A DNA stretch of 64,000 bases from positions 62,001-126,000 of the forward strand of contig CAKOZD010000003.1 in assembly GCA_934131175.1 (NCBI GenBank), read 5' to 3'. Positions 33,831-42,552 of the stretch are shown here, piece after piece. The position numbers and the translations under genes are program-made. Position 1 is the first letter of the stretch. Every line of letters begins with the position of its first letter. The stretch comes from an uncultured Bacilli bacterium (GTDB taxonomy: Bacteria > Bacillota_I > Bacilli_A > RF39 > UBA660). Under the pieces are notes generated by a model. The model was not told where the DNA came from and made no database searches. It saw only the letters and a program-made list of their open reading frames with translations.

Positions 33831-36251
33831 CTAAAATTCGTTTATATAATCTAACAATTTTACAAATAAACCAATATGTTCTTTAGATAATCCTTTACTC
33901 TTAAGTTTTTTAATCGCAATTCTTTTCTTTTCATAAGATAAATCACCAAATATAATACTATCTATTTCTTCTTTTAAATAAGTATTAATCTTTAAATCAA
34001 CTAAGATACTTTCTAAATCATCATTAATAAGTCTAACTGCATCTATTTCAATATCTTTACCTTTACAATTTATTGTTAACTGTCCAATAGTTGGAACACC
34101 ACTAACTTCTACAATAAAGTCATTTCCATCTACATAATTATTACTTTGTAGTTTTTCAGCATTAAAATATACTGTTACACTATCAGCTTGTTTAGTATTT
34201 CTAAATACCATTTTATAATTACGTCTTTCTGGAACAATTCCACTTTTACCATCAATAGATCTAATAATAACGGTATAGTTATTTCTTAAATAGTTATAAT
34301 CAATTGATGTTTTTAAGAAATATCCTTCTTTATAAAGAGAAGTAATTCCATCATCTTCAAATAAAGTATATGTATTAGATACACCAGGGAATATTTGAAT
34401 TTCTAAGTCTGTTGGTAAACCTATATTGTTATAGTCAGACCTATTAGAGAAAGGAATAATTGAACCAGCATGAGCAAATACTGGATAATCATCTTCTCTA
34501 AAGAAAGATATATATTTCTTATTACCAGGAAACTTCTTTCCCGTAACTAAATCATACCAAACACCATCTGGTACAAAGAATCTATGAATTGTTCTATTCA
34601 TTACTGGGTCTTTTGGTTCCAAAATAGGACATACTAATAATTGTGAGCCAAAATAATATTGATTTTTATATAAATCGTCATCATAAACCCACATATAATT
34701 GTAATAAAAAGGCTGAATAAGCGGAGTTCCTGCTCTTGTATAATTATATGCTTCTGTATAAATATATGGTATCAATCTATGACGAAGTCTTAAATAGTCA
34801 GCAGTAATACTTTCTGTTTTTGCATCCCATACCCAAGGTTCTTTCTTATAATATTTTCCTCTTGCTCCATGGAATCTTAAAATAGGACCAAAAGTACTTA
34901 ATTGAACATATCTTAAATATAATTCACCATCTTCAATACCACCATGGTTTCCACCAACATCATGGCTCCACCAACTAACACCAATATTTGCAGCATTTAA
35001 ATACATAAACGGTAACTCTTTTAAGTTCTTCCAGCTAATCTCACTAGAACCACCATATAATACTGGATATCTATGAGGAGCTAAAACACCACCACGTGCT
35101 AAAATCATAGGTCTTTTATTACTATTCTTACCAGAATCTAAATACATATAATGATTAAGTGCCCAAAGTTTTGTAATATCCATATCTCCTGTTGAATCAT
35201 TCCAAAAGAAATCAACTCCCATAGACTCTAATGGATGAAGAAACATTTTAAATAAAACATCTAAATATTTAGGATTCAAAGGATCAAACTGAATAATACT
35301 ATTAGGTGCAATCTTTAAATAATCCATTGCTTGTTTATAATATTGTTCCATTGGATATATTCCGTTTGTAGGATTAACAACAAGACCAACTCTAATTCCT
35401 CTCTTATGAAACTCTTCAATCATATCTTTTGGATTTTTAAATAACTTTGTATTAAACGTATAACCAGTCTTTAAATTCTTCTGATCACCATACTCTCTAA
35501 TATGCCAATCATGATCAAAAAGCATTACAGAAAAAGGAATCATTTTTCTTTCAAAATTTCTTATAAGTTCATGAGCAGATAAATCATCATATTCAACATT
35601 TCTACTCCACCAATTACCTAAAGCATATCTTGGAATTAATGAAGGAGCACCCGTCATTTTAAAATAATCAAACAAAGCTTGTTTAAAATCTCTATCATAC
35701 ATAAAAACATAAACATCAGTATGATTAGCTGGTGGGTCTGCTAATGTACCATCATCTAATATTATTTTACTTAAACTATCATCAATTGACGCAAAACCAT
35801 CCAAAGAATATAAACCTCTTTGTAAATTTTCTGGAATACTAACATCAACACCAACCATATTTCCATGCATATTTCTTGCTTCTGGATGTCCAAAATACCA
35901 ATCTTTACATCTATCTCTATCTTTACTTAATAAAGTGATTTTTAAATTTTTCATTTTATCCATCTTAGTTCCAACAAAAGGTTGTCCTTTTATATAACTA
36001 AGTGCAAAATATTTAGTAGTAACTTCAACTATATTCGCATCTTGTCTAATGTAATAATCAGGTAACCCTACTCTTCTTTTTTTAATTAATTGCGTTGGAG
36101 CATCAACAAATTGACCTGTAGGAGAAAACTCAAGTCTTACAACACGTTCTGTAATAACAGATATTCTATAATTATTACCTATAACAATAGATTTTTTATC
36201 ACTTTTAGCCTTTGTAGAATCTACTTCAAATTGTTTTCCAAGTGGATACAT
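33831..36251 (-). CDS. Glycoside hydrolase family 31 (alpha-glucosidase/xylosidase type)
   Basis: The 806-residue protein has the GH31 plan: an N-terminal beta-sandwich (about 1-205), a catalytic TIM barrel (about 206-560), and C-terminal beta domains. In the barrel, ALGNWWSRNVEYDD, FDHDWH and GVDFFWNDSTGD (likely nucleophile Asp352) are followed by WWSHDVGG (likely acid/base Asp431) and LRFHGARG. The usual nucleophile context is WxDMNE; here it is WNDSTG, so substrate preference may differ. The last about 65 residues are an extra charged helical tail. No signal peptide is present, so it acts in the cytoplasm. AAGGTG precedes ATG 36251. Confidence 0.92.
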   Translation of the reverse strand: MYPLGKQFEVDSTKAKSDKKSIVIGNNYRISVITERVVRLEFSPTGQFVDAPTQLIKKRRVGLPDYYIRQDANIVEVTTKYFALSYIKGQPFVGTKMDKMKNLKITLLSKDRDRCKDWYFGHPEARNMHGNMVGVDVSIPENLQRGLYSLDGFASIDDSLSKIILDDGTLADPPANHTDVYVFMYDRDFKQALFDYFKMTGAPSLIPRYALGNWWSRNVEYDDLSAHELIRNFERKMIPFSVMLFDHDWHIREYGDQKNLKTGYTFNTKLFKNPKDMIEEFHKRGIRVGLVVNPTNGIYPMEQYYKQAMDYLKIAPNSIIQFDPLNPKYLDVLFKMFLHPLESMGVDFFWNDSTGDMDITKLWALNHYMYLDSGKNSNKRPMILARGGVLAPHRYPVLYGGSSEISWKNLKELPFMYLNAANIGVSWWSHDVGGNHGGIEDGELYLRYVQLSTFGPILRFHGARGKYYKKEPWVWDAKTESITADYLRLRHRLIPYIYTEAYNYTRAGTPLIQPFYYNYMWVYDDDLYKNQYYFGSQLLVCPILEPKDPVMNRTIHRFFVPDGVWYDLVTGKKFPGNKKYISFFREDDYPVFAHAGSIIPFSNRSDYNNIGLPTDLEIQIFPGVSNTYTLFEDDGITSLYKEGYFLKTSIDYNYLRNNYTVIIRSIDGKSGIVPERRNYKMVFRNTKQADSVTVYFNAEKLQSNNYVDGNDFIVEVSGVPTIGQLTINCKGKDIEIDAVRLINDDLESILVDLKINTYLKEEIDSIIFGDLSYEKKRIAIKKLKSKGLSKEHIGLFVKLLDYINEF

Positions 36252-36311
36252 ACTAAACACCTTCTTATTTTTCTATTAACATAATAACATAAAATATAAA
36301 ATTAACCAAGA

Positions 36312-36335
36312 TAAAAAGGATATAAAAATATCCTA
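36312..36335 (-). terminator. Intrinsic terminator of the VanY operon
   Basis: On the minus strand AGGATA and TATCCT form a hairpin followed by five T, right at the stop of the zinc-ribbon gene. Confidence 0.65.
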
Positions 36336-37166
36336 AAAAAGTAAGTTCTTTACGCCATTAACTATAGAACTAGTTTCCTTAAGAGCAGTATCTGAATTAC
36401 TAGTATCAGATGACTTATCTTCACTTTCATTATCATACTTAACACTCTTAGTAACCTTTAAAATAACTTTACATATTTCATCAATATTAGTCTTATTATG
36501 AATACTTATAACTCCCATAGATATCTTTTCAGAATTATACTTTGTTAAATATAAATACTTAACATCTGAGTCTAAAGAAATAGTATATACAAGTAATTCA
36601 TCTTCACCAATAGTTTTCTTTTCTGCACTTTTAATATTGTAATTACTCTTCTTCAATTCCTCACTAAGTGTATCCATATTCTTAGAATAATTATCATAAT
36701 CACCTTTATTTATTCTAAATGAGAAATTATATTTTTCATCATCAGATATAAAAACACTTTTACCTTCAATTTGATAATCAAATCCAGCCGGAACTGTTAA
36801 TTTATAATCATCTACTGTTATCTTCATTTCAGGTTTAGTACTAGCTGGAGGTGTAACAGGAACATTTGATTGACTATTTTTTGAAACAATTCCATATACA
36901 AGTAAAATTAATGAAATAACAAGAACAATTCCAAGAACTATATAAACAATATTATCTTTAAAATCAAATGATTTTTTCTTCTTTTTTGGAGTATCAAATG
37001 AAGAATCATCTTCTGAAAAATCAACAGAGTCATCAGGAATATCATCTAATTTATCAGAAGTTGTATCTTCTTTTTTCTCTTCATCACCATCATCTAAATA
37101 ATAACCACAATTGAAACAAAATCTTGCTCCTGGTTTTAAATCACATCCACAATTTGGACACTGCAT
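36333..37166 (-). CDS. Zinc-ribbon membrane protein with extracellular domain
   Basis: The 277-residue protein begins MQCPNCGCDLKPGARFCFNCG, a zinc ribbon of two CxxC pairs in the cytoplasm. An acidic linker, one membrane helix (about 76-96) and a proline-rich stretch (TPPASTKP) lead to an outside domain of about 150 residues with strands such as YKLTVPAGFDYQIEGKSVFI. Inside ribbon plus outside domain is a common layout in gut Firmicutes, but no activity is known. GGGTGATAAT fixes ATG 37166. It follows the VanY gene after 15 bases. Confidence 0.8.
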   Translation of the reverse strand: MQCPNCGCDLKPGARFCFNCGYYLDDGDEEKKEDTTSDKLDDIPDDSVDFSEDDSSFDTPKKKKKSFDFKDNIVYIVLGIVLVISLILLVYGIVSKNSQSNVPVTPPASTKPEMKITVDDYKLTVPAGFDYQIEGKSVFISDDEKYNFSFRINKGDYDNYSKNMDTLSEELKKSNYNIKSAEKKTIGEDELLVYTISLDSDVKYLYLTKYNSEKISMGVISIHNKTNIDEICKVILKVTKSVKYDNESEDKSSDTSNSDTALKETSSIVNGVKNLLF

Positions 37167-37181
37167 TATTATCACCCATTT

Positions 37182-38309
37182 CTATTTATCTAAAAACATT
37201 GCATAATATTCTTCAAAAGAAATATTATGTTCATGAATATATTTTGCAATATCTTTTCCCACATATCTATAATGCCATGGCTCATTTCTAAATTGAGTAA
37301 TACTCTCATCTTTCTTAGTAAATCTCAAAATAAAACCATACTTATACGCATTATCAAGCATCCACTTATATTCCTTAGAATTAGCAAATACATTTGATGA
37401 TGTACTACCTATATCAAAAGATAAACCTGTTTGATGTTCAGAAAATCCTGGTTTAGCAACAAACCTATTAACATAATCATCTCCATATTTTGATAAGTAA
37501 TAATTCCAAGTATCTTCTTGGTCTTCATAACTTCTATATGCAGAATTAATAACTAAACCTAAATTTTCTTTACTAGCATCGTTTGCCATAGAAACAAAAG
37601 CATTAACTGCAACAGCATTACCATAATACTCTTCACCTTTAGTATACTTTGTATCAAACTTAACAAGATTATCTGGCTTAAAATCTTTATTAAGACATCT
37701 ATGTTTATTAATAAGCATATCAAAAGAAAATTTATCAACAGAATAAGCATCAGTATATATATCTTTATCTAAATTTAAATTAATATATAAAACAACATAC
37801 TCTTCATCTTCACCAGTCTCATCAGAATACTTTACATATCTATCATAATTATCAAGCTTAGCATAACTAATACTATAGAACTCTTCTAAATACCTTACTT
37901 TATCTCTCTTAGTAAACCTAGTAACTTCATCATCATCACCATGACTAAGAATAATATCAATATCACTATTACTATAACCAATTTTAATAAGTTTATTGAT
38001 ATTTCTAATTAAATGTTTTTGATTAACATACTCAATTTTACTATAATTATCAAGATACTTTTCATCATAATCACTACTCTCAAAAGCAGCATTTAAAGTC
38101 TTATTTTCTCCTTTTGATAAAACATAATCCTTCTTAAAAGAAAATAAAATATTTTTACTTGCTTCCTTACTATAACCAAACTTAGTAAGACTAGATATCT
38201 GTTTAGAATAAAAAATAAAAATACCTAAACAAATACAAAGTACTATTCCAAGAAATTTCAGTATTTTGACATATCTATCTCTTAATTTAAAACTCTTAAC
38301 CTTTCTCAA
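37182..38309 (-). CDS. VanY-like D-alanyl-D-alanine carboxypeptidase (M15 family)
   Basis: The 375-residue protein has an N-terminal membrane helix (about 16-35), a helical linker and a C-terminal M15B zinc peptidase domain (about 215-370). The metal and catalytic residues are in SEHQTGLSFDIG (His292, Asp299) and NEPWHYRYVG (Glu342, His345). It should trim terminal D-Ala from peptidoglycan stem peptides outside the membrane. The start is a TTG preceded at five bases by AAGGTGG; an ATG six codons upstream (38327) lacks an RBS. The zinc-ribbon gene follows. Confidence 0.92.
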   Translation of the reverse strand: MRKVKSFKLRDRYVKILKFLGIVLCICLGIFIFYSKQISSLTKFGYSKEASKNILFSFKKDYVLSKGENKTLNAAFESSDYDEKYLDNYSKIEYVNQKHLIRNINKLIKIGYSNSDIDIILSHGDDDEVTRFTKRDKVRYLEEFYSISYAKLDNYDRYVKYSDETGEDEEYVVLYINLNLDKDIYTDAYSVDKFSFDMLINKHRCLNKDFKPDNLVKFDTKYTKGEEYYGNAVAVNAFVSMANDASKENLGLVINSAYRSYEDQEDTWNYYLSKYGDDYVNRFVAKPGFSEHQTGLSFDIGSTSSNVFANSKEYKWMLDNAYKYGFILRFTKKDESITQFRNEPWHYRYVGKDIAKYIHEHNISFEEYYAMFLDK

Positions 38310-38343
38310 GGACACCACCTTAACCATATGATAACATATTTAA

Positions 38344-38372
38344 TTGTAAAAGACCATATTTTATGATATAAT
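38344..38372 (+). promoter_or_regulatory. Promoter of the kinase-like/radical SAM operon
   Basis: TTGTAA (38344-38349), a 17-bp spacer and perfect TATAAT (38367-38372). The RBS AGGGGGAAT follows before the ATG at 38399. Confidence 0.75.
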
Positions 38373-38398
38373 CTTGATGATTTTTAGGGGGAATTTAT

Positions 38399-39112
38399 AT
38401 GGAATGTATAGTTAATCAAAAAAGAATAAATATTCCAACAGATAAGAAACCATTTGGTGAAGGTTCAGAAGGAAAAGTATATAAAATAAATGGAGAAATC
38501 TATAAAATACACCATCAGGGAGCATTAAATGAAGGATATGGAAATAAGCAAAATTTTCATAGTTACTTAATTGGAATAGATACCAAACAAATTATATTAC
38601 CAGATGCTTTAATATGGGATACAGAAAGTAAATATCTAGGCTATAAAACAAAATTAGTAAAAGGAAAACAAAAAGATAAAACTGGTATAATAAAAATGCC
38701 AAGTGAACAATTTATCAAGAATTTACAAATACTAGAAAATGATATTAAAGTATTAAGTGAAAAACATGTTTTAATGGCAGATACTAGTCCAATAAACTAT
38801 ATATTTAATAATGAGGATAATACAATGAATATTATTGATCCAGGAAGATATAGAATAACAAAGTCTTTAAAAAGTGATTATTTATTATCAAATGAGGAAC
38901 AATATAAAGAACTAATTGAAATGTTATTATACTTAGACTTTATCAAATTTAAACCAGTTGGTCCTAAAGGAAAAGAATTAAGTCTAAAGCAATACCTAAA
39001 AGAACAACTAAGAAATTCTAATCTAAAGTATAGTGAATTTTTTGAAAACGTATTACAAAAACATGATGATGTTGAAAGTTATGCTAAATCACTAAAAAAA
39101 TATATTAAGTAA
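38399..39112 (+). CDS. Small protein-kinase-like protein
   Basis: The 237-residue protein resembles a compact eukaryotic-type kinase. A glycine-rich loop GEGSEGKVYKI (residues 20-30) is followed by a candidate ATP-binding Lys36 in EIYKIH. The catalytic loop is ADTSPINYIF with Asp128 and Asn133, and the DFG motif is replaced by IDPGR (Asp147). This matches degenerate kinase-like folds of aminoglycoside-kinase or Kdo-kinase type. It is much shorter than Ser/Thr kinases with PASTA domains and has no membrane helix. The radical SAM gene follows after 11 bases. The target is unknown. Confidence 0.75.
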   Translation: MECIVNQKRINIPTDKKPFGEGSEGKVYKINGEIYKIHHQGALNEGYGNKQNFHSYLIGIDTKQIILPDALIWDTESKYLGYKTKLVKGKQKDKTGIIKMPSEQFIKNLQILENDIKVLSEKHVLMADTSPINYIFNNEDNTMNIIDPGRYRITKSLKSDYLLSNEEQYKELIEMLLYLDFIKFKPVGPKGKELSLKQYLKEQLRNSNLKYSEFFENVLQKHDDVESYAKSLKKYIK

Positions 39113-39123
39113 GAAGGAATAAA

Positions 39124-40062
39124 ATGAATAATTTTAAATATACAAATTCAAATAAAAGATATCATACACTTGATTATTATTATAAAAACAGATTTCATGA
39201 AAAAGTATTTAAAGTAAGTTTAAATGCTGGATTTTCATGTCCTAATATAGATGGAAAAGTTGGATATGGTGGATGTATATATTGCTCTAAAACAGGTAGT
39301 GGAGAGTTTGCCGGTAATAAAGAAGATTCACTAGAAAAACAATTCTTAGAAATTAAAAATATGATGCTAAAAAAATGGCCAAAAGCAAAATATATTGGTT
39401 ATTTTCAAGCAAGAACAAACACTTATGCTCCAGTTAGTGAATTAAAAAAAATGTATGAAAAGATATTAAAACAAGAAAATGTTATAGGTCTAAATATTGC
39501 TACTAGGCCAGATGCTATATCAGATGAATGCCTAGATTACTTAGAAGAACTTAATAAAAAAACTTATTTAACTATAGAACTTGGTCTTCAAACAACAAAA
39601 GAAGAAACAACAAAATTAATAAATAGATGTCACTCTCTACAGTGCTTTGAAGATATGGTAAAAAAACTAAGAGAAAGAAACATTGATGTCGTTGTGCACA
39701 TAATTAACGGACTACCATATGAAACTAAAGAAGACATGCTAAATACAGTAAAATATTTAAATAAACTAGATATTCAAGGAATTAAGATTCATATGCTAAG
39801 TATTACAAAAGATACACCAATAGAGAAAATGTATAAAGAAGAAAAATTTAAATTGCTTAATAAAGAAGAATATATAGATATTGTAGTAGACCAATTAGAA
39901 TTATTACGCGAAGAAATAGTAATACATAGAATTACAGGAGACCCTAAATTAGATGAATTAATTGAACCAACATGGTTAACTAAAAAGTTTTGTGTACTAA
40001 ATGATATTGATAAAGAAATGGTAAGAAGAGATACATATCAAGGAATAAAAGCTCATGAATAA
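39124..40062 (+). CDS. Radical SAM protein, TIGR01212/YtqA family
   Basis: The 312-residue protein has the unusual cluster motif of this family, Cys39-x11-Cys51-x2-Cys54 (FSCPNIDGKVGYGGCIYC), binding a 4Fe-4S cluster. The SAM-binding GYFQARTNTYAP, IATRPDAISDECLDYL and LELGLQTT segments follow as in other B12-independent radical SAM enzymes of the Elp3-like group. The reaction of YtqA-type enzymes is not firmly established. TAAGAAGGAATAAA precedes the ATG. It overlaps the next gene by eight bases and is cotranscribed with the kinase-like gene. Confidence 0.93.
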   Translation: MNNFKYTNSNKRYHTLDYYYKNRFHEKVFKVSLNAGFSCPNIDGKVGYGGCIYCSKTGSGEFAGNKEDSLEKQFLEIKNMMLKKWPKAKYIGYFQARTNTYAPVSELKKMYEKILKQENVIGLNIATRPDAISDECLDYLEELNKKTYLTIELGLQTTKEETTKLINRCHSLQCFEDMVKKLRERNIDVVVHIINGLPYETKEDMLNTVKYLNKLDIQGIKIHMLSITKDTPIEKMYKEEKFKLLNKEEYIDIVVDQLELLREEIVIHRITGDPKLDELIEPTWLTKKFCVLNDIDKEMVRRDTYQGIKAHE

Positions 40063-40312
40063 ATATATAATTTTTTATTTAGTAATAATAAATATACTTG
40101 AATTTATTATAATGGGACTTGATAAATTATTAGCAATAAAACATAAATATAGAATACCTGAATTTACATTACTATTTTTATCTGCAATTGGAGGAAGTAT
40201 TGGAGCAATTACAGGCATGTTCTTCTTTCATCATAAAACAAAAAAGTTAAAATTCAGAATTCTTTTTCCATTATTTTTAATAATTCATATTATTATATTT
40301 TACTACATATAA
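40055..40312 (+). CDS. DUF1294 membrane protein
   Basis: An 85-residue protein with three hydrophobic segments. MGLDKLLAIKHKYRIPEFTLLFLSAIGGSIGAITGMFFFHHKTKK has the DUF1294 pattern: DK..A....RIPE, LGG..GA..GM..FHHKT+K. Function is unknown. AAGGAAT precedes the ATG, inside the radical SAM gene. Confidence 0.88.
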   Translation: MNKYIIFYLVIINILEFIIMGLDKLLAIKHKYRIPEFTLLFLSAIGGSIGAITGMFFFHHKTKKLKFRILFPLFLIIHIIIFYYI

Positions 40313-40346
40313 AAAGTAGGACATCTTTTTTAGATTTCCTACTTTT
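40312..40346. terminator. Bidirectional terminator
   Basis: AAAAGTAGGA (40312-40321) pairs with TCCTACTTTT (40337-40346). T-runs exist on both strands; it ends the DUF1294 and SPFH operons. Confidence 0.8.
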
Positions 40347-40357
40347 AATTTATCATT

Positions 40358-41251
40358 TTACAATGTTTCTGTTTTATCAGTTTTTGCTGATTCAGATAAA
40401 GTTGTTCCAAGAGTTACTAAATTTTGTAATTCGCTTGGTACAATTATTTTTGTTGCATTACCATTAGCAACTTCTACCATTGCTTCATAACTCTTTAATT
40501 TTAATACTGCTTCATCCATATCTGCAGATTTTAATAATTTTAAACCTTGAGCAGTAGCCTCTTGAATCTTAATTATTGCTTCTGCTTCACCCTCAGCTGC
40601 TCTAATCTTTGCTTCTTTTTCAGCATCTGCTCTAAGAATAGTAGATTCTTTTTCTCCTTCAGCAATTAAGATAGCAGATTTTTTTTCTCCTTCTGCTTTA
40701 AGAATTGCTTCACGTCTTTCACGTTCAGCTCTCATTTGCTTTTCCATTGATTCTTGAATATCACGAGGTGGTAAAATATTTTTAACCTCAACACGAGTTA
40801 CTTTTACTCCCCAAGGATCAGTAGCCTCATCCAAAATACTTCTCATCTTAGTATTAATAACATCTCTTGAAGTTAAAGTTTCATCAAGTTCTAATTCACC
40901 AATGATATTACGCAAAGTAGTAGCAGTTAAATTTTCAATTGCATTAACTGGATTTTCAATACCATAAGTATATAATTTTGAATCAGTAATTTGAAAATAT
41001 ACAACTGTATCTATTTGCATAGTAACATTATCTTTTGTAATAACAGGTTGTGGTGGGAAATCCTTAACAATTTCCTTTAAACTTACATTATTAGCAACTC
41101 TTTCAATAAAAGGAATTACATAATGAAGTCCAGTTTGCATAGTTCTATGATATGCTCCAAGACGTTCAACAACATATGCTCTTGATTGTGGAATAATTTT
41201 TACTCCTGACGCAGCAATCGCTACTAGCACTAAAAGTACAACTATAAACAC
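40358..41251 (-). CDS. SPFH/band 7 family protein (QmcA/stomatin-like)
   Basis: The 297-residue protein has a short N-terminal membrane segment (about 1-18), an SPFH domain (about 20-175: PQSRAYVVERLGAYHRTMQTGLHYVIPF, LRNIIGELELDETLTSRDVIN, WGVKVTRVEVKNI) and a long charged coiled coil (about 180-240) with repeated ILKAEGEKKSA units. Such proteins form ring-like assemblies in membrane microdomains. GTG start with GGAGG; it follows the NfeD gene directly. The SPFH-NfeD pair is a classic partnership. Confidence 0.94.
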   Translation of the reverse strand: MFIVVLLVLVAIAASGVKIIPQSRAYVVERLGAYHRTMQTGLHYVIPFIERVANNVSLKEIVKDFPPQPVITKDNVTMQIDTVVYFQITDSKLYTYGIENPVNAIENLTATTLRNIIGELELDETLTSRDVINTKMRSILDEATDPWGVKVTRVEVKNILPPRDIQESMEKQMRAERERREAILKAEGEKKSAILIAEGEKESTILRADAEKEAKIRAAEGEAEAIIKIQEATAQGLKLLKSADMDEAVLKLKSYEAMVEVANGNATKIIVPSELQNLVTLGTTLSESAKTDKTETL

Positions 41252-41680
41252 TTATTTTTCCTCCTTTTTAACAATAAGTTTTACACCCTCAATATTAGTT
41301 ATAATAACCTTATCACCAACATTTAAAACATCATCACTAAAAGCAGTCCACACTGTACCAAAAACTTTTACTTCACCATATTCATCAGGAGTAATTTTTT
41401 TAGTAACTTCACCGACTTTTCCAATAACTCTGTCAGAATTAGTTGGAACAAAATCAACTTTTTTAAACTTCTTAACTAATGGTTTTGTAATTAGTAATGC
41501 AACTAAACTAACTACTATAAATACTATCATTTGAATTAAAACATTATTAGTAAAATATGCAACACCCATTGAAACAATAGCCCCTATAGCAAACCATATT
41601 GATACTAAATTAATAGTCATCATTTCTATCGTTAAAAATACTAAAAAAGCAATTAACCAACAAAAAGCCATAAAACTCAC
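41252..41680 (-). CDS. NfeD-like membrane protein
   Basis: The 142-residue protein has three or four membrane helices (about 3-75) and a C-terminal OB-fold domain (about 85-140: IGKVGEVTKKITPDEYGEVKVFGTVWTAFSDDVLNVGDKVII). This is the short NfeD form, lacking the ClpP-like protease part. NfeD partners SPFH proteins and may assist ring assembly. TTAGAGGTGAGTTTT precedes the ATG. Confidence 0.93.
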   Translation of the reverse strand: MSFMAFCWLIAFLVFLTIEMMTINLVSIWFAIGAIVSMGVAYFTNNVLIQMIVFIVVSLVALLITKPLVKKFKKVDFVPTNSDRVIGKVGEVTKKITPDEYGEVKVFGTVWTAFSDDVLNVGDKVIITNIEGVKLIVKKEEK

Positions 41681-41740
41681 CTCTAATTAAATTATATGTT
41701 AAACACTTGTCATTTTCAATAAAATTTATACAAGAAATGA

Positions 41741-41769
41741 TTGTTTACAAAAAAATAATATATTATAAT
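41741..41769 (+). promoter_or_regulatory. Promoter of the Ig-like-domain gene
   Basis: TTGTTT (41741-41746), 17 bp, TATAAT (41764-41769), upstream of RBS ATAGGTGAAG and the ATG at 41796. Confidence 0.6.
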
Positions 41770-41795
41770 GAGATTATAAAGATAGGTGAAGTATA

Positions 41796-42512
41796 ATGAG
41801 TAGGCTAAAACTAAATATTAAAGAAATCCAAATACTTGCTGTAGTACTTGGTATATGGGGATTTATTCTTCTTGGAAGTGGTATAAGTATGAATAAATCA
41901 AATAATAAAATAATAAAAGAAACTTATAGTTTAAATGTTGAAAAAAGAAAAATATCACAGTCACAAGCAAAGAAAAATGAAATAAAATTAAAAGATATAG
42001 TCCTTGAAATAAATAATCCTATCAGTGTAAATGTAGTAGACTATTTAGAAAATGCCGACCAAATTAGTCAAAATGTTCTTAGTCAATTAGTTCTAGATAC
42101 TTCACTTGTAAATATCAATCAGGCAGGATCATATCAATATTCAATAAAATATAATAAAAAGAAATATAACGCGACAATTGTAATAAAAGAAAAAGAACTT
42201 CCAGATGTTGCTTTTACACTTAAAAACTTAGAATTTACTGTAGGTACTACTCTATCTACAAATCCACGTTCATACATAAATGAAGCAATATCAGATGAAG
42301 TTTATAATGCATTAACATTAGATTTATCACAAGTAGTTCCAAGTACAGAAGGAGAATACCAATACACAATTACTTATAAATCTACTACTTATACTGGTAA
42401 AATAAAGATGAATGCTGTAGGACCAAAAGTAAATACACCAACGACAATAACACCTACACCATCAGCATCACCATCCCCTTCACCATCTCCATCTACAACA
42501 CCTAATCAATAG
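41796..42512 (+). CDS. Membrane-anchored protein with two Ig-like repeats
   Basis: The 238-residue protein has one N-terminal membrane helix (about 11-28), then two similar beta domains (about 55-130 and 137-205): each ends with a strand like GSYQYSIKYNKKKYNATIVI or GEYQYTITYKSTTYTGKIKM, the bacterial Ig-like DUF5011 pattern. The tail is a Pro/Ser/Thr wall-spanning stretch (TPTPSASPSPSPSPS). No sorting signal is visible. The location is outside the membrane; function unknown. Confidence 0.8.
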   Translation: MSRLKLNIKEIQILAVVLGIWGFILLGSGISMNKSNNKIIKETYSLNVEKRKISQSQAKKNEIKLKDIVLEINNPISVNVVDYLENADQISQNVLSQLVLDTSLVNINQAGSYQYSIKYNKKKYNATIVIKEKELPDVAFTLKNLEFTVGTTLSTNPRSYINEAISDEVYNALTLDLSQVVPSTEGEYQYTITYKSTTYTGKIKMNAVGPKVNTPTTITPTPSASPSPSPSPSTTPNQ

Positions 42513-42551
42513 AAAAAGAGAAAAGTAAATTTAAACACTTTTCTCTTTTAA
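42513..42551. terminator. Bidirectional terminator
   Basis: AAAAGAGAAAAGT (about 42515-42527) pairs with ACTTTTCTCTTTT (about 42537-42549), with T-runs on both strands. It ends fhs and the Ig-like gene. Confidence 0.8.
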
Positions 42552-42552
42552 T

